From: Streptomyces sp. NBC_00572
Lineage (GTDB): Bacteria > Actinomycetota > Actinomycetes > Streptomycetales > Streptomycetaceae
Direction of reading: 5' to 3'
Length of the DNA: 64,000 nucleotides
NCBI RefSeq assembly: GCF_026341815.1
Contig: NZ_JAPENX010000001.1
Location: forward strand, 372,001-436,000
The position numbers and the translations under genes were made by a program. Positions 34,054 through 42,728 of the stretch are shown here, one piece after another (within the stretch, counting starts at the first letter, position 1; each line of letters starts with the position of its first letter). The notes under the pieces are model-generated. The model searched no databases. It was not told the origin of the DNA and saw only the letters and a list, made by a program, of their open reading frames with translations.

Positions 34054-34093
34054 TGTCTCGGCCGTAAGCCCGTAGCCTTCGTACGGAGAACCC

Positions 34094-34843
34094 GTGACCG
34101 CCTTCGCTCCCGACTCGCTGGTCCTGAACCGCAAGCTGCCGCTCTGGTATCAGGTCTCGCAGTCGCTGCGCGCCTCGATACTGGGGCGCACGCCCGACGC
34201 CTCGCTGCGGCTGCCCACCGAGGAGCAGCTCGCGGCCCACTACGGCGTGAGCGTGCTGACCATGCGCCAGGCCCTCAAGGAACTAGAGGAGGAGGGCCTG
34301 ATCAGCCGGCACCGACGGCGCGGGACCTTCATCGAGCCGGGCGCCCGGCGCTCCACCCCGCGCCGACTGCTCGGCTCGATCGACGCGATCGTGGCCCAGC
34401 AGTCGGGCGAGGCGACGACGGTCCTCGGGCACGGCACCGAACCGGTGCCGGGTGAGCTCGCGGAGTACTTCCCCGACCTGACGGAGATCGTGGCGTACCG
34501 GCGGCTGCGCCGCGACGGGGAGAGCGGCGAGCCGACGAACTGGGCGGAGAACGCGGTACTTCCCGAGCTCGCCGCGGCGATCGACCCGGCCGATCTGGAG
34601 CGCTGGCCGATGACGAAGGTGCTGCGGGACGTCGTCGGGGTGCGGATCAGCCGCATCACGGACACGGTCGAGGCGCGCCTCGCCGACCCTGAGACGGCGG
34701 CCCTGCTCCAGGTCCCGCTGCTCTCGCCGATCCTCCACTACACCGGCGTGACCTACGACGCGGACGGCCGGGTCGTCGACGTGGCGCGCATCCGCTACCG
34801 CGGCGACCGTTTCTCCTTCACGGTGACGGTCGAGGCCCAGTAG
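34094..34843 (+). CDS. GntR-family regulator, HutC/UTRA type
   Basis: 249 residues from GTG 34094. The winged helix (about 14-80) contains LPTEEQLAAHYGVSVLTMRQ and HRRRGTFIEPG. The C-terminal UTRA effector domain runs from about 95 to 245 and ends YRGDRFSFTVTVE. It lies 40 bases after hmgA on the same strand, so cotranscription and a role in homogentisate or tyrosine control are possible. The effector is not known. Confidence 0.9.
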   Translation: MTAFAPDSLVLNRKLPLWYQVSQSLRASILGRTPDASLRLPTEEQLAAHYGVSVLTMRQALKELEEEGLISRHRRRGTFIEPGARRSTPRRLLGSIDAIVAQQSGEATTVLGHGTEPVPGELAEYFPDLTEIVAYRRLRRDGESGEPTNWAENAVLPELAAAIDPADLERWPMTKVLRDVVGVRISRITDTVEARLADPETAALLQVPLLSPILHYTGVTYDADGRVVDVARIRYRGDRFSFTVTVEAQ

Positions 34844-34888
34844 AAGAGGCGCCTCGGCGCTGGAAGCCCACGGACGGCGGTCGTTAGC

Positions 34889-36268
34889 ATGCGGGGCGTG
34901 ACGGAAGCCCCCGGAGCGAACGACGCCGACCTGCCCCGCCTCGACGAGCCGACCTGCGCCGACGACCCGCCCCTCCTCGACGGCACGGCCCCCGTCGACG
35001 ACCTGCCCCTCCTCGACGACCTCATGCCGTGGTCCGTCGCGCCGCTGCGCTTCGGCCGTACGTGGATCGTGGCGCCGGACGCGCGGACGCTGCGGTCCCG
35101 CTGGGACCGTCTGGTGGCTGCCGAGGGTGCCGAGCGGGAGTCTCTGTTCCGGCCCAGCCGCGCGCGGACCCCGGCGAGTGCGGTGGCCGCGCTGCCGGGG
35201 CAGCGGACCGGGACCGTGCGCTGGGCCCGCGAGTCGGGGCCGTGCCCCGCGCCCGTACGGGTCGCGCGCGGGCCGTTCGACGAGCAGTGGCTGCTGCCCG
35301 ACCACCGGCTGATCGACACCGCACGCCCGGAGCTGTGGCGGGTCGCCGGGGAGCCGCAGCTCTTCGCCGTCGAGCAGGGGTACGTGCCGGGTGCGGCCGG
35401 TCCCGCCCTCCTGGTGACGGCCGCGCTTCCCGAGGGCCGCTCCCCCGCCGGTCGACCGGGCCGGATCCGCCCACTGTTCCGGCGCCCCGGGGGCCTGGAG
35501 CCCAATCTCGCCCCCGGTCTCCTCGATTTCCTCGCGGAGCGGTACGGGCACGAGGTCGACGCGCTGGAGTGGCTCGCGTGGACGGTGGCGGCGGCCCGGC
35601 CCTCCCCCGCGGGGTGCCGGGTCCCGCTCCCCGAGGACCCGGAGGTCTGGGCGGCGGGCGTGGCGCTCGGCCGGGACCTCGTCGACGTACAGGTGCGGGG
35701 TGCGCTGACCGGGACGAAGCCGAGGCTGCCGGGCGGTCGGCGGCCCTATGTGCGGGCCGCCGTCCCGCCGCGCCCCGGGGCGATGACGTACGACGCCGGG
35801 GACGAGGCCCTGTGCCTCGACGAGGGCCGCATCTCACCCGTATCGGCGGAGGCGTGGGAGTTCAGCGTCGGCGGGACGCGGGTCCTGGAGCAGTGGTTCG
35901 CGCACCGTACCGCCCCGGCGGAGCCCGGCTCCCTTGAGGCGATCGGCCCGGCGGACTGGCCGCAGGAGTGGACCTCGGAGCTGCTCGACCTGGTCACGGT
36001 GCTCGCGCTGCTCGGGGCGCGGGAGGCGGAGCGGGCCGCGTTCGCTCCGGAAGGGGAGGAACCCACCGGCCGGACGAAGGGACTCGCGGGCCGGACGAAG
36101 GCATCCGCGGGCCCGGCGGGGGGACCCACGGGCCTGACGAAGGGATCCGCGGGCCAGGCGGAGCTGCGGGCGGCGGGCGTGCTGCCCCCGCCGCCCGGGT
36201 CCCGTCGCCCCGCCTCCGTCCTCGACCATCAGGAGGAGGGCCCGGAGGGTCAGTTCATGCTCCTGTGA
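34889..36268 (+). CDS. Type-ISP-restriction-like protein of Streptomyces
   Basis: 459 residues. I recognise it as the Streptomyces family annotated as type ISP restriction/modification enzyme, with DLMPWSVAPLRFGRTW, DEQWLLPDHRLID, RPELWRV and ELLDLVTVLALL. It lacks helicase, nuclease and methylase motifs and matches at most the target-recognition part of a real ISP enzyme, so restriction activity is doubtful. Near the C-terminus (about 395-428) GRTKG/LTKGSAG units repeat. The final EGPEGQFMLL is conserved-looking. It overlaps the convergent TetR gene by 14 bases. Confidence 0.78.
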   Translation: MRGVTEAPGANDADLPRLDEPTCADDPPLLDGTAPVDDLPLLDDLMPWSVAPLRFGRTWIVAPDARTLRSRWDRLVAAEGAERESLFRPSRARTPASAVAALPGQRTGTVRWARESGPCPAPVRVARGPFDEQWLLPDHRLIDTARPELWRVAGEPQLFAVEQGYVPGAAGPALLVTAALPEGRSPAGRPGRIRPLFRRPGGLEPNLAPGLLDFLAERYGHEVDALEWLAWTVAAARPSPAGCRVPLPEDPEVWAAGVALGRDLVDVQVRGALTGTKPRLPGGRRPYVRAAVPPRPGAMTYDAGDEALCLDEGRISPVSAEAWEFSVGGTRVLEQWFAHRTAPAEPGSLEAIGPADWPQEWTSELLDLVTVLALLGAREAERAAFAPEGEEPTGRTKGLAGRTKASAGPAGGPTGLTKGSAGQAELRAAGVLPPPPGSRRPASVLDHQEEGPEGQFMLL

Positions 36269-36992
36269 CCGGGGCGCCCGGCGGCGCGAAGGAGTCGAGG
36301 AGCCGGCCGATGGTCAGGGCGAAGATCTCGTCCGCGTCGACGGGCGCGGCGGGGGCCTCGGCGAGCAGTCCGGCGAGGTGCGGGTACCGTCCGCTCGCCA
36401 CCTGCCCCATGAGGTAGGCGCCGCGCACCGCCTGCTCCTCCGCCTCGGACCAGGGCAGTCCGCGGGCCCGTTCGGCGATGGCCTGCTCGTTGGCGACGGT
36501 CGCCATGACCGTGCCGTTGACCATGGCGATCAGCTGCATCTTCAGCCCGGCGGGGACGTCCAGGGGGACGAGGCAGCCGAGGCACCACTCCAGGAAGCTC
36601 AGGGCGTTGGGGCTGAACCCGTAGGCGGTGGTCATCACCCGGGCCAGCCAGGGGTGCCGGTACATGATCGCGCGGCTCTGGTGGGCGATCATGGTCATGT
36701 CCGCGCGCCAGTCGCCGCTGGGCGTCTCGGGGAGTTCGTACTCGCCGCTGACCGCGTCGACCATCAGCTCGTACAGGTCCTCCTTGCGGGGGACGTAGTT
36801 GTAGAGCGACATGGTGCCGCAGCCGAGTTCGGCGGCGACGCGGCGCATGGAGACCGCGTCGATGCCGTCCGCGTCGGCGATGCGGACGGCAGCTTCCACG
36901 ATGTCCCGCCGGCTGTACGCCGGTTTCGGGCCTCGGCCCGCGCGCTCGGGGCGCGCCCAGATCACTTCCGGTTCGGCCGATCGGCCCGCCAT
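36255..36992 (-). CDS. TetR-family regulator of the adjacent ABC exporter
   Basis: 245 residues from ATG 36992 with GAGG 10 bases upstream. An extended basic arm precedes the helix-turn-helix (RRVAAELGCGTMSLYNYV, about residues 50-67), followed by a TetR_C-type domain. It is divergent from a DrrAB-like ABC exporter, with a perfect 17-bp palindrome in the 63-base gap and a second copy inside the exporter's first codons. This is the classic drug-exporter repressor layout. Confidence 0.93.
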   Translation of the reverse strand: MAGRSAEPEVIWARPERAGRGPKPAYSRRDIVEAAVRIADADGIDAVSMRRVAAELGCGTMSLYNYVPRKEDLYELMVDAVSGEYELPETPSGDWRADMTMIAHQSRAIMYRHPWLARVMTTAYGFSPNALSFLEWCLGCLVPLDVPAGLKMQLIAMVNGTVMATVANEQAIAERARGLPWSEAEEQAVRGAYLMGQVASGRYPHLAGLLAEAPAAPVDADEIFALTIGRLLDSFAPPGAPVTGA

Positions 36993-37020
36993 GGATCATC
37001 ACCTCGCTCTCCATCGTAGT

Positions 37021-37037
37021 TACGTACGCCGTACGTA
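37021..37037. promoter_or_regulatory. TetR operator 1 (17-bp palindrome)
   Basis: TACGTACG-C-CGTACGTA is perfect. It overlaps the likely -35 region of the exporter (TTACGT at 37020-37025; TATGGT as -10 at 37044-37049) and lies close to the TetR start on the other strand. Confidence 0.8.
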
Positions 37038-37055
37038 GTGGGGTATGGTCACGCC

Positions 37056-37994
37056 ATGACGACTACGTACGCTGTACTTAGTAAGGGTCTGCAGAAGCGA
37101 TACGGCGACGTGCACGCCCTCCGGGGCCTCGACCTCGCCGTCCCCGAAGGCTCGGTATGCGGCGTCCTCGGCCCCAACGGCGCCGGAAAGACCACCGCCG
37201 TCCGTGTGCTCACCACCCTCGTCAGGCCCGACGCGGGCAGCGCGCTCGTCGCGGGCCACGACGTGGTGCGCGACCCGGCGGGGGTGCGGAAGCGGATCGC
37301 GGTCACCGGGCAGTACGCCTCGGTGGACGGGGATCTGACCGGCGCCGAGAACCTGCGGCTCTTCGCCCGGCTGCTGCGCGCCCCGCGTGCCCGCGCCGAC
37401 GAACTCCTGGAGCAGTTCGGCCTCGCCGCGGCCGCCGGACGACCCGCCCGCACCTACTCCGGCGGCATGCGGCGCCGGCTGGACCTGGCGGCGAGCCTGC
37501 TCGTACCGCCCCGGGTCCTCTTCCTCGACGAGCCGACGACCGGGCTCGACCCGCACAGCCGCAACGGGATCTGGGACGCCGTACGGCGGTTGGCGTCCCA
37601 GGGCACGACCGTGCTGCTGACCACGCAGTACCTGGAGGAGGCCGACCAGCTCGCCGACGACATCGTCCTGATCGACGAGGGACGCGCGGCCCAGCGCGGC
37701 ACTCCGGCCGAACTCAAGGCGCTCGTCGGCAGCTACGCCGAGGTCGTCGTCGCCGACCCCTCGGCCCTCGAAGCGGCCGCGGCCGTCCTCGACCGACTCA
37801 CCGGCTCGGCGCCGGTCCTGGACGCCGAGCGACACACGGTCGGCGCGGTGACCACGGACACCACGCTCACCCTCCCCCGGATCGTCCGCGAGGTCGACGC
37901 GGCCGGGGTCCTCATCGTCGACGCGTCCCTGCGTCCGCCCACCCTCGACGAGGTGTTCCTGCGCCTCACCGACCGGAAGGAGCTCGCCGCATGA
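37056..37994 (+). CDS. ABC transporter ATP-binding protein, DrrA type
   Basis: 312 residues. Walker A is GPNGAGKTT, the ABC signature YSGGMRRRLDLA and Walker B VLFLDEPTTGLD, with the usual DrrA C-terminal extension (about 225-312). It powers export of a drug or lipid through the membrane partner encoded next, which overlaps by ATGA. The -10-like TATGGT ends 6 bases before the ATG and no Shine-Dalgarno is seen, so the message may be leaderless. Confidence 0.93.
   Translation: MTTTYAVLSKGLQKRYGDVHALRGLDLAVPEGSVCGVLGPNGAGKTTAVRVLTTLVRPDAGSALVAGHDVVRDPAGVRKRIAVTGQYASVDGDLTGAENLRLFARLLRAPRARADELLEQFGLAAAAGRPARTYSGGMRRRLDLAASLLVPPRVLFLDEPTTGLDPHSRNGIWDAVRRLASQGTTVLLTTQYLEEADQLADDIVLIDEGRAAQRGTPAELKALVGSYAEVVVADPSALEAAAAVLDRLTGSAPVLDAERHTVGAVTTDTTLTLPRIVREVDAAGVLIVDASLRPPTLDEVFLRLTDRKELAA
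37064..37080. promoter_or_regulatory. TetR operator 2 inside the ABC ATPase start
   Basis: TACGTACGCTGTACTTA matches operator 1 at 15 of 17 positions and is centred 43 bp away, about four helical turns. It lies at codons 3-8 of the ATPase. The pair would suit two dimers or a loop. Confidence 0.65.
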
Positions 37995-38809
37995 CCACCG
38001 CGCTCGTCCACGAGGACGAAGCCCGTCGCACGGGCACCGCGCTCGTCCACGACGGGGCCGCCGTCCTCGGCCGTCACCTCCAGCGCATTCGGCACGCGCC
38101 CGCGATCACCGTGATGACGCAGACGATGCCGATCGTGTTCCTGCTGTTCTTCGGGTACGTGTTCGGCAGCGCGCTCGCCATGCCGGGTGCCGAGTACCGG
38201 TCCCAGCTGGTGCCGGGACTGCTCGTGGCGACGGCCGCGGGCGGTCTCATGACCGGCATGTTCCAGGCCGCGCAGGACTCCCACCGGGGTGTCATGGACC
38301 GCTTCCGGACCATGCCCGTGAGCCGGTCCGCCGTCCCCCTCGGCCAGGCGCTCGCCGACCTGGTGGCCAGTGCCGTCGGCACCGTCCCGCTCATCCTGGT
38401 CGGGCTCGCGATGGGCTGGCGGATCGAGGGGACGGCGGCCGAGGCCCTGGGCGCCTTCGGGCTGCTGCTGCTGTTCCGTTTCGCGACGACCTGGGTGGGC
38501 ATCCTGCTCGGCCTCGCGTCGAAGAGCGAGGAGGCGGCGGGGCAGCTGGGCAGCGCCACGTTCATGCTGCCGCTGCTCTCCAACGCGTACATCCCGACCG
38601 ACAACATGCCGGACTGGCTGCGGACGGTCGCCGAGTGGAACCCGATCTCGGCGGTCACGACGTCGGTGCGCGTCCTCTTCGGCAACGCCCCCGTCCCGGC
38701 GGACGCGGCCTGGCCGGTGGCCCACCCGGTCGCCGGGGCGCTCCTCTGGTCGCTCGGTCTGATCGCCCTCTTCGCCCCGCTCGCGGTCCGCCGCTACACC
38801 CGGGGCTGA
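37991..38809 (+). CDS. ABC-2 type permease, DrrB type
   Basis: 272 residues with a cytoplasmic N-terminus (about 35 residues) and six membrane helices. MPIVFLLFFGYVFG, the DRFRTMPVSR coupling segment and NPISAVTTSVR near the end are typical for daunorubicin-type exporters. It forms the membrane half of the pump with the preceding ATPase. Substrate unknown. Confidence 0.92.
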   Translation: MTTALVHEDEARRTGTALVHDGAAVLGRHLQRIRHAPAITVMTQTMPIVFLLFFGYVFGSALAMPGAEYRSQLVPGLLVATAAGGLMTGMFQAAQDSHRGVMDRFRTMPVSRSAVPLGQALADLVASAVGTVPLILVGLAMGWRIEGTAAEALGAFGLLLLFRFATTWVGILLGLASKSEEAAGQLGSATFMLPLLSNAYIPTDNMPDWLRTVAEWNPISAVTTSVRVLFGNAPVPADAAWPVAHPVAGALLWSLGLIALFAPLAVRRYTRG

Positions 38810-38885
38810 CGATCCCCGCACACCACGAGGGGTGACATACCCCCCTGGTGACAAGGAGCGGCCCCACAGGGTAGGCAGGGCTTCC

Positions 38886-40082
38886 ATGAGCACCCAGCCA
38901 CTCCCCCTCGACGGGATCACGGTCATCGCCGTCGAGCAGGCCGTCGCCGCCCCCTTCGCCACCCGGCAACTCGCCGACCTCGGCGCCCGCGTCGTCAAGA
39001 TCGAGCGGCCCGACGGCGGCGACTTCGCCCGGGGGTACGACACCGCCGCCCGGGGCCTCGCCTCCCACTTCGTGTGGTGCAACCGCGGCAAGGAGTCCGT
39101 GGCGGTCGACCTCAAGGACCCGCGGGGTCTCGCCCTGGTCCGGCGGATGGTGGCAGGCGCCGACGTCTTCGTGCAGAACCTGGCCCAGGGGGCGGCGGCC
39201 CGGCTCGGTCTCGACGCCGCCGCCCTGTGCGCCGAGCACGCGCGGCTGATCGCCGTGGACATCTCCGGGTACGGGGCGGAGGGGCCGTACGCGCACAAGC
39301 GGGCGTACGACATGCTCGTCCAGTGCGAGGCGGGCCTGGTGTCGGTGACGGGGACGCCGGAGCAGCCGGTGAAGTCCGGGATCCCGGCGGCCGACATCGC
39401 CGCCGGGATGTACGCCTTCTCCGGTGTCCTCGCCGCTCTCGTCCGGCGCGGCACCACCGGCCGGGGCGGTCCGGTGGAGGTCTCCCTGTTCGACTCGCTC
39501 GCCGAGTGGATGGGACATCCGTTGCACCATGGGTTGCACGGGGGCACACCCCCGGCGCGAACGGGGCTCGCGCACGCGGTGATCGCGCCGTACGACGCCT
39601 ATCCGACGGCGGACGGGGGTCTGGTGCTGCTCTCCGTGCAGAACGACCGGGAGTGGCGGCGGCTCGCCGAGCAGGTTCTCGGCCGGCCCGAGCTGGCCGA
39701 GGACCCGGCCTTCGCGACGAACACGGCGCGGGTGGCGGGCCGCGCGGCGACGGACGCGGCGGTCGCGGCGGCACTGGCCCCGCTGACGGCTCCCGAGGCG
39801 CTGGCCCGGCTCGACGCGGCGGGCATCGCCTGTGCCCGGCTCAACTCGGTCGCGGAGCTCGCGGACCATCCCCAGCTGACGGCCCGTGACCGCTGGCGGG
39901 AGGTGGAGTCGCAGGTCGGGCCGCTGCGCTCGCTGCTGCCGCCGATCGTCTTCCCGGACGCGCCGGAACCGCGCATGGACCGGATCCCCGCCCTCGGACA
40001 GGACACCGCCGCGGTGCTCGCCGAACTCGGAGTGCCGGAAGCGGAGATGAAGGAGCTGAGGGGTGCGGGAGTGATCGCCTGA
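38886..40082 (+). CDS. CaiB/BaiF (class III) CoA-transferase
   Basis: 398 residues. Family features are VAAPFATRQLADLGARVVKIE near the N-terminus, NRGKESVAVDLKDPRG, the catalytic-Asp region RAYDMLVQCEAGL (about 140-152), and FDSLAEWMGHPL. It moves CoA between carboxylic acids in the cytoplasm. It stands alone after the ABC genes, about 76 bases away, and the acid pair cannot be predicted. Confidence 0.92.
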   Translation: MSTQPLPLDGITVIAVEQAVAAPFATRQLADLGARVVKIERPDGGDFARGYDTAARGLASHFVWCNRGKESVAVDLKDPRGLALVRRMVAGADVFVQNLAQGAAARLGLDAAALCAEHARLIAVDISGYGAEGPYAHKRAYDMLVQCEAGLVSVTGTPEQPVKSGIPAADIAAGMYAFSGVLAALVRRGTTGRGGPVEVSLFDSLAEWMGHPLHHGLHGGTPPARTGLAHAVIAPYDAYPTADGGLVLLSVQNDREWRRLAEQVLGRPELAEDPAFATNTARVAGRAATDAAVAAALAPLTAPEALARLDAAGIACARLNSVAELADHPQLTARDRWREVESQVGPLRSLLPPIVFPDAPEPRMDRIPALGQDTAAVLAELGVPEAEMKELRGAGVIA

Positions 40083-40297
40083 CCCGGCGTGCGGCGTCGG
40101 GCCCGGTGCGGATCCTGGTCCCGGGTACGACTGAGCGCCGGACGGGCGGGGACACGTCCGGCGGTGTCGCAGTCGTCACGGTCGACGCAGCCTTGACAGT
40201 CGTGACGGGCGTGACAGTCGAAGTCGTGCGGGCCACCGGGCAACCGGGCGGAAGCGGGCGGGAACCTCGGGGGTGCTCGGCCCGGTGCGCCCGGTTC

Positions 40298-40570
40298 CTA
40301 GCGGCGCGTTCCGAAGAGGGAGCGGCGCAGGCGGCGGAGCGGGGCGAAGAGCGAGACCCGTGCGCTGCGGCTGCGGTGACCGTGCACCGGAACCTCGGGC
40401 GTACGCGATGTCAGTTCACGCATCAGCAGCGTCGCCTCGGCCACCTCGCGCTGAGGCACGGCGGGGCCGCCGAGCACCGCGAGATGACGGTCGAGCCGCG
40501 AACTCGTCGCGCTGCTCCCGCAGGTGATGGCAGGCACTCGCGGCCTACTGCGCATTGCTATCTGTTCCAT
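40298..40570 (-). CDS. Small conserved-looking hypothetical protein
   Basis: 90 residues from ATG 40570, which has GGGGAGTGAC directly upstream. Sequence begins MEQIAMRSRPRVPAI and ends in a basic, Arg-rich tail (RRLRRSLFGTRR). There is one Cys and no membrane segment. I recall similar short proteins in Streptomyces but no function. It is divergent from the pseudokinase gene across a gap holding a perfect 12-bp-arm palindrome. Confidence 0.7.
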   Translation of the reverse strand: MEQIAMRSRPRVPAITCGSSATSSRLDRHLAVLGGPAVPQREVAEATLLMRELTSRTPEVPVHGHRSRSARVSLFAPLRRLRRSLFGTRR

Positions 40571-40637
40571 GTCACTCCCCACCCGTACAAGGGCACCCGA
40601 CCCAGGGCAGGTTAACCCTATCGCCCCGCGGTGACAC

Positions 40638-40665
40638 CCGTGTATCCCGGCGACGGGATACACGG
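40638..40665. promoter_or_regulatory. 12-bp-arm perfect palindrome in a divergent intergenic region
   Basis: CCGTGTATCCCG (40638-40649) and CGGGATACACGG (40654-40665) pair exactly over GCGA. It is about 70 bases upstream of the small minus-strand gene and 220 upstream of the pseudokinase gene. Because both genes start away from it, an operator fits better than a terminator. Confidence 0.6.
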
Positions 40666-40882
40666 CACTCGTACGGGGGTTGACGGTCACCGTCCGAATC
40701 CATCTGATTCCAGGGCGAGTTGGACAGGATTCGAACACCTGCCGAACCGTCACGAACCATCCTGCCTTCCGGACCCTCATCCATGAACATCCGGACCGGT
40801 GTGATCTCCACCACCAAGATCGTCCCTGTCGCCCCGCCGACGGAACGGAGCCAGGACGACCCCCCTCGGCTACCGTGGATCC

Positions 40883-41938
40883 ATGACGGTGATCGCGGGT
40901 CGTTACCGGCTTCTGGACGTCCTCGCCGAGGGGGCGACGGGCACCGTCTGGCGCGCCCTGGACGAGACGGACCGCCACGAGGTGGCCCTCAAGGAGTTCA
41001 AGGCCCCGGACGGGCTGCCGGCCGACGAGGCACTCCTCCTGTACGCGCGGCGCGAGCGCGAGGTGCGGGCCGCCGCCCGGATCTCCCACCCCGCCGTCGT
41101 GCGGGTCCTCGGGGTGGCCACCGAGGACGGCCGGCCCTGGGCCGTCATGGAGCTCGTACGGGGGCTCACTCTGGCCGAGACGCTGGAGGCGGCCGGTCCG
41201 CTGCCTCCGCGCGAGGCCGCACGCGTCGGCGCCGAGGTCCTCGCCGGACTGCGGGCGGCGCGCGAGGGGGGTGTCCCGCACCGGGGCGTGGATCCCGGGC
41301 ACGTCCTCCTCGCCAACGACGGACGGATCGTCGTGACCGGCTTCGGTACGGCCCCGGGGGACGATCCGGGTCCGGCGGCGGAGCTGCGCGCCCTGGGGAC
41401 GCTCCTCGACGCGTCGGCCTCGGCCCTGCCGTCGGCGCCGCCCGCGAAGGACGACCGGGCAGGGACGCTCCGCACTCTGACCGAAGGGCTGCTTCGCGAG
41501 GACCCGGAGCACTCCCCGGACGCGGACCGGGTCGAGCGGGAACTGCGGCGGTTGGCGACGGGCGGGGCCGGATCCGCGCGGAGGGAGTCGCATCCCGGTG
41601 CGTCCTCCGTTCCGGCGGACGCACCGGCGGACACGCGGACGAACGCTCCGGCGGGAGGCGAGCCGGGCCGGCGGAGCGGGAGCAGGGGCGCCAACACCCC
41701 TGCGGGAGACATGAGTTCGGTGCCGGAATCCCGTAGGCGCAGGGCACCTCGCCGGGCCCACGTCCTCCTCGCCGGACTGATCGGCGCGCTCCTCATCGCG
41801 GGAGCACTGGCGTACCACCTCGTCCGGGACGACGAGCGAGGCGCCGGGCCCGGGCCGGGCGGTGTCACGAGCACCGCTCCGGCCGGCCCCGGCGCCACGG
41901 ACGGCGCGGGTGCGGGTCCGGTCAGACCGCGTTCCTGA
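40883..41938 (+). CDS. Ser/Thr kinase homologue lacking catalytic residues (pseudokinase), membrane-anchored
   Basis: 351 residues. A protein kinase fold (about 1-245) keeps a Gly loop (LAEGATGTVW), the ATP lysine (VALK, Lys37) and the C-helix Glu (about 60). The catalytic loop reads HRGVDPGH (133-140) instead of HRDxKxxN, and the DFG motif is GFG (153-155). So the proton acceptor, the loop Lys and Asn, and the Mg-binding Asp are all lost. A disordered linker and one membrane helix (about 296-316) follow, with a short outside tail. A scaffold or nucleotide-sensing role is likely. It converges with the lipase gene by 17 bases. Confidence 0.87.
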   Translation: MTVIAGRYRLLDVLAEGATGTVWRALDETDRHEVALKEFKAPDGLPADEALLLYARREREVRAAARISHPAVVRVLGVATEDGRPWAVMELVRGLTLAETLEAAGPLPPREAARVGAEVLAGLRAAREGGVPHRGVDPGHVLLANDGRIVVTGFGTAPGDDPGPAAELRALGTLLDASASALPSAPPAKDDRAGTLRTLTEGLLREDPEHSPDADRVERELRRLATGGAGSARRESHPGASSVPADAPADTRTNAPAGGEPGRRSGSRGANTPAGDMSSVPESRRRRAPRRAHVLLAGLIGALLIAGALAYHLVRDDERGAGPGPGGVTSTAPAGPGATDGAGAGPVRPRS

Positions 41939-42728
41939 AGCTGGGGAGATAGCCGCCGGACTGTCCGGAGGCCGTCGGGTGGTAGGACTCCCCGATGTTG
42001 AGCCAGTTGACGCTGTGCAGCCAGGAGGAGCTGGAGCAGATCTCGTGTCCGGTGAAGGCCGGCACGACGCTGGAGAAGGTGTAGCCGTGGTCGGCGGCGC
42101 GCTTGGCGACGGCCGCGTTCAGGTAGTCGGAGGCTCCGTTGATGGCGCTGCGCTCGTTCTCGCTGAGGCCGGCGACGCAGCCGCCGCCCAGCTGGTAGAA
42201 GCGCGGGTAGCCGAGGACGACCACGTGGGCGGCGGGTGCCTTGTTCCTGATCGCCGTGTAGACGGAGTCGAGTTTGCCGGGCAGCGTCGAGTCGACGTAG
42301 CTCTTGGCCTGATTCACGCGACTGATGCAGGTGGCTTCGGACTGCAGCACACAGGTCGTCATGACGTCGGCGAAACCGGCGTCATTTCCCCCGATCGTGA
42401 TGGAGACCAGGTCAGTGGCGGACGTGAGCGGTCCGAGCTGATTCGCGGTCACATCACCCGTTCGGGCGCCCGAGCAGGCGGTGAACGAGAAGGACGAGGG
42501 GGCGTTCGCGTTCTTCCACAGGACCGGGAACGCCTTCGTGGAGCGCTTGCAGTCGCCGCTGGCGCTGTCGTAACTCCCGGAGCCGACACCGGAGGAGTAC
42601 GAGTCGCCAAGGGCCACATAGTCGAGTGCGGCGGTCTCCGCGGCCTGGGCGGCGCCCGCCCCGGTGAGGGCGAGGACGGCGCCGAGGAGCAGCGAGGACG
42701 AAAGGGCGGCAAAGCGGGACAGTCTCAT
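41922..42728 (-). CDS. Secreted SGNH (GDSL) lipase/esterase
   Basis: 268 residues from ATG 42728 with GGGAGG-like purines upstream. Signal peptide about 1-30 (AQA cut). Block I is ALGDSYSSG with nucleophile Ser43, block III is ITIGGNDAGF, and the final GESYHPTASGQ carries His250 with Glu247 where Asp is usual. Six Cys suit three disulfides. It matches the extracellular lipase of S. rimosus and S. coelicolor SCO1725 in size and layout, which hydrolyse esters and triglycerides. Confidence 0.93.
   Translation of the reverse strand: MRLSRFAALSSSLLLGAVLALTGAGAAQAAETAALDYVALGDSYSSGVGSGSYDSASGDCKRSTKAFPVLWKNANAPSSFSFTACSGARTGDVTANQLGPLTSATDLVSITIGGNDAGFADVMTTCVLQSEATCISRVNQAKSYVDSTLPGKLDSVYTAIRNKAPAAHVVVLGYPRFYQLGGGCVAGLSENERSAINGASDYLNAAVAKRAADHGYTFSSVVPAFTGHEICSSSSWLHSVNWLNIGESYHPTASGQSGGYLPSFRNAV

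Noticed and set aside
34889..36268. Restriction-modification or phage-defence island
   Set aside because: Only the type-ISP-like label suggests it. No nuclease, methylase or partner genes lie nearby.
40690..40745. tRNA-like T-arm (GTTCGAATC on the minus strand)
   Set aside because: No matching acceptor strand, D-arm or anticodon arm can be built around it. At best it is a remnant of an attachment site, and chance is as likely.
40883..41938. Active Ser/Thr protein kinase
   Set aside because: The catalytic-loop Asp and DFG Asp are both absent.
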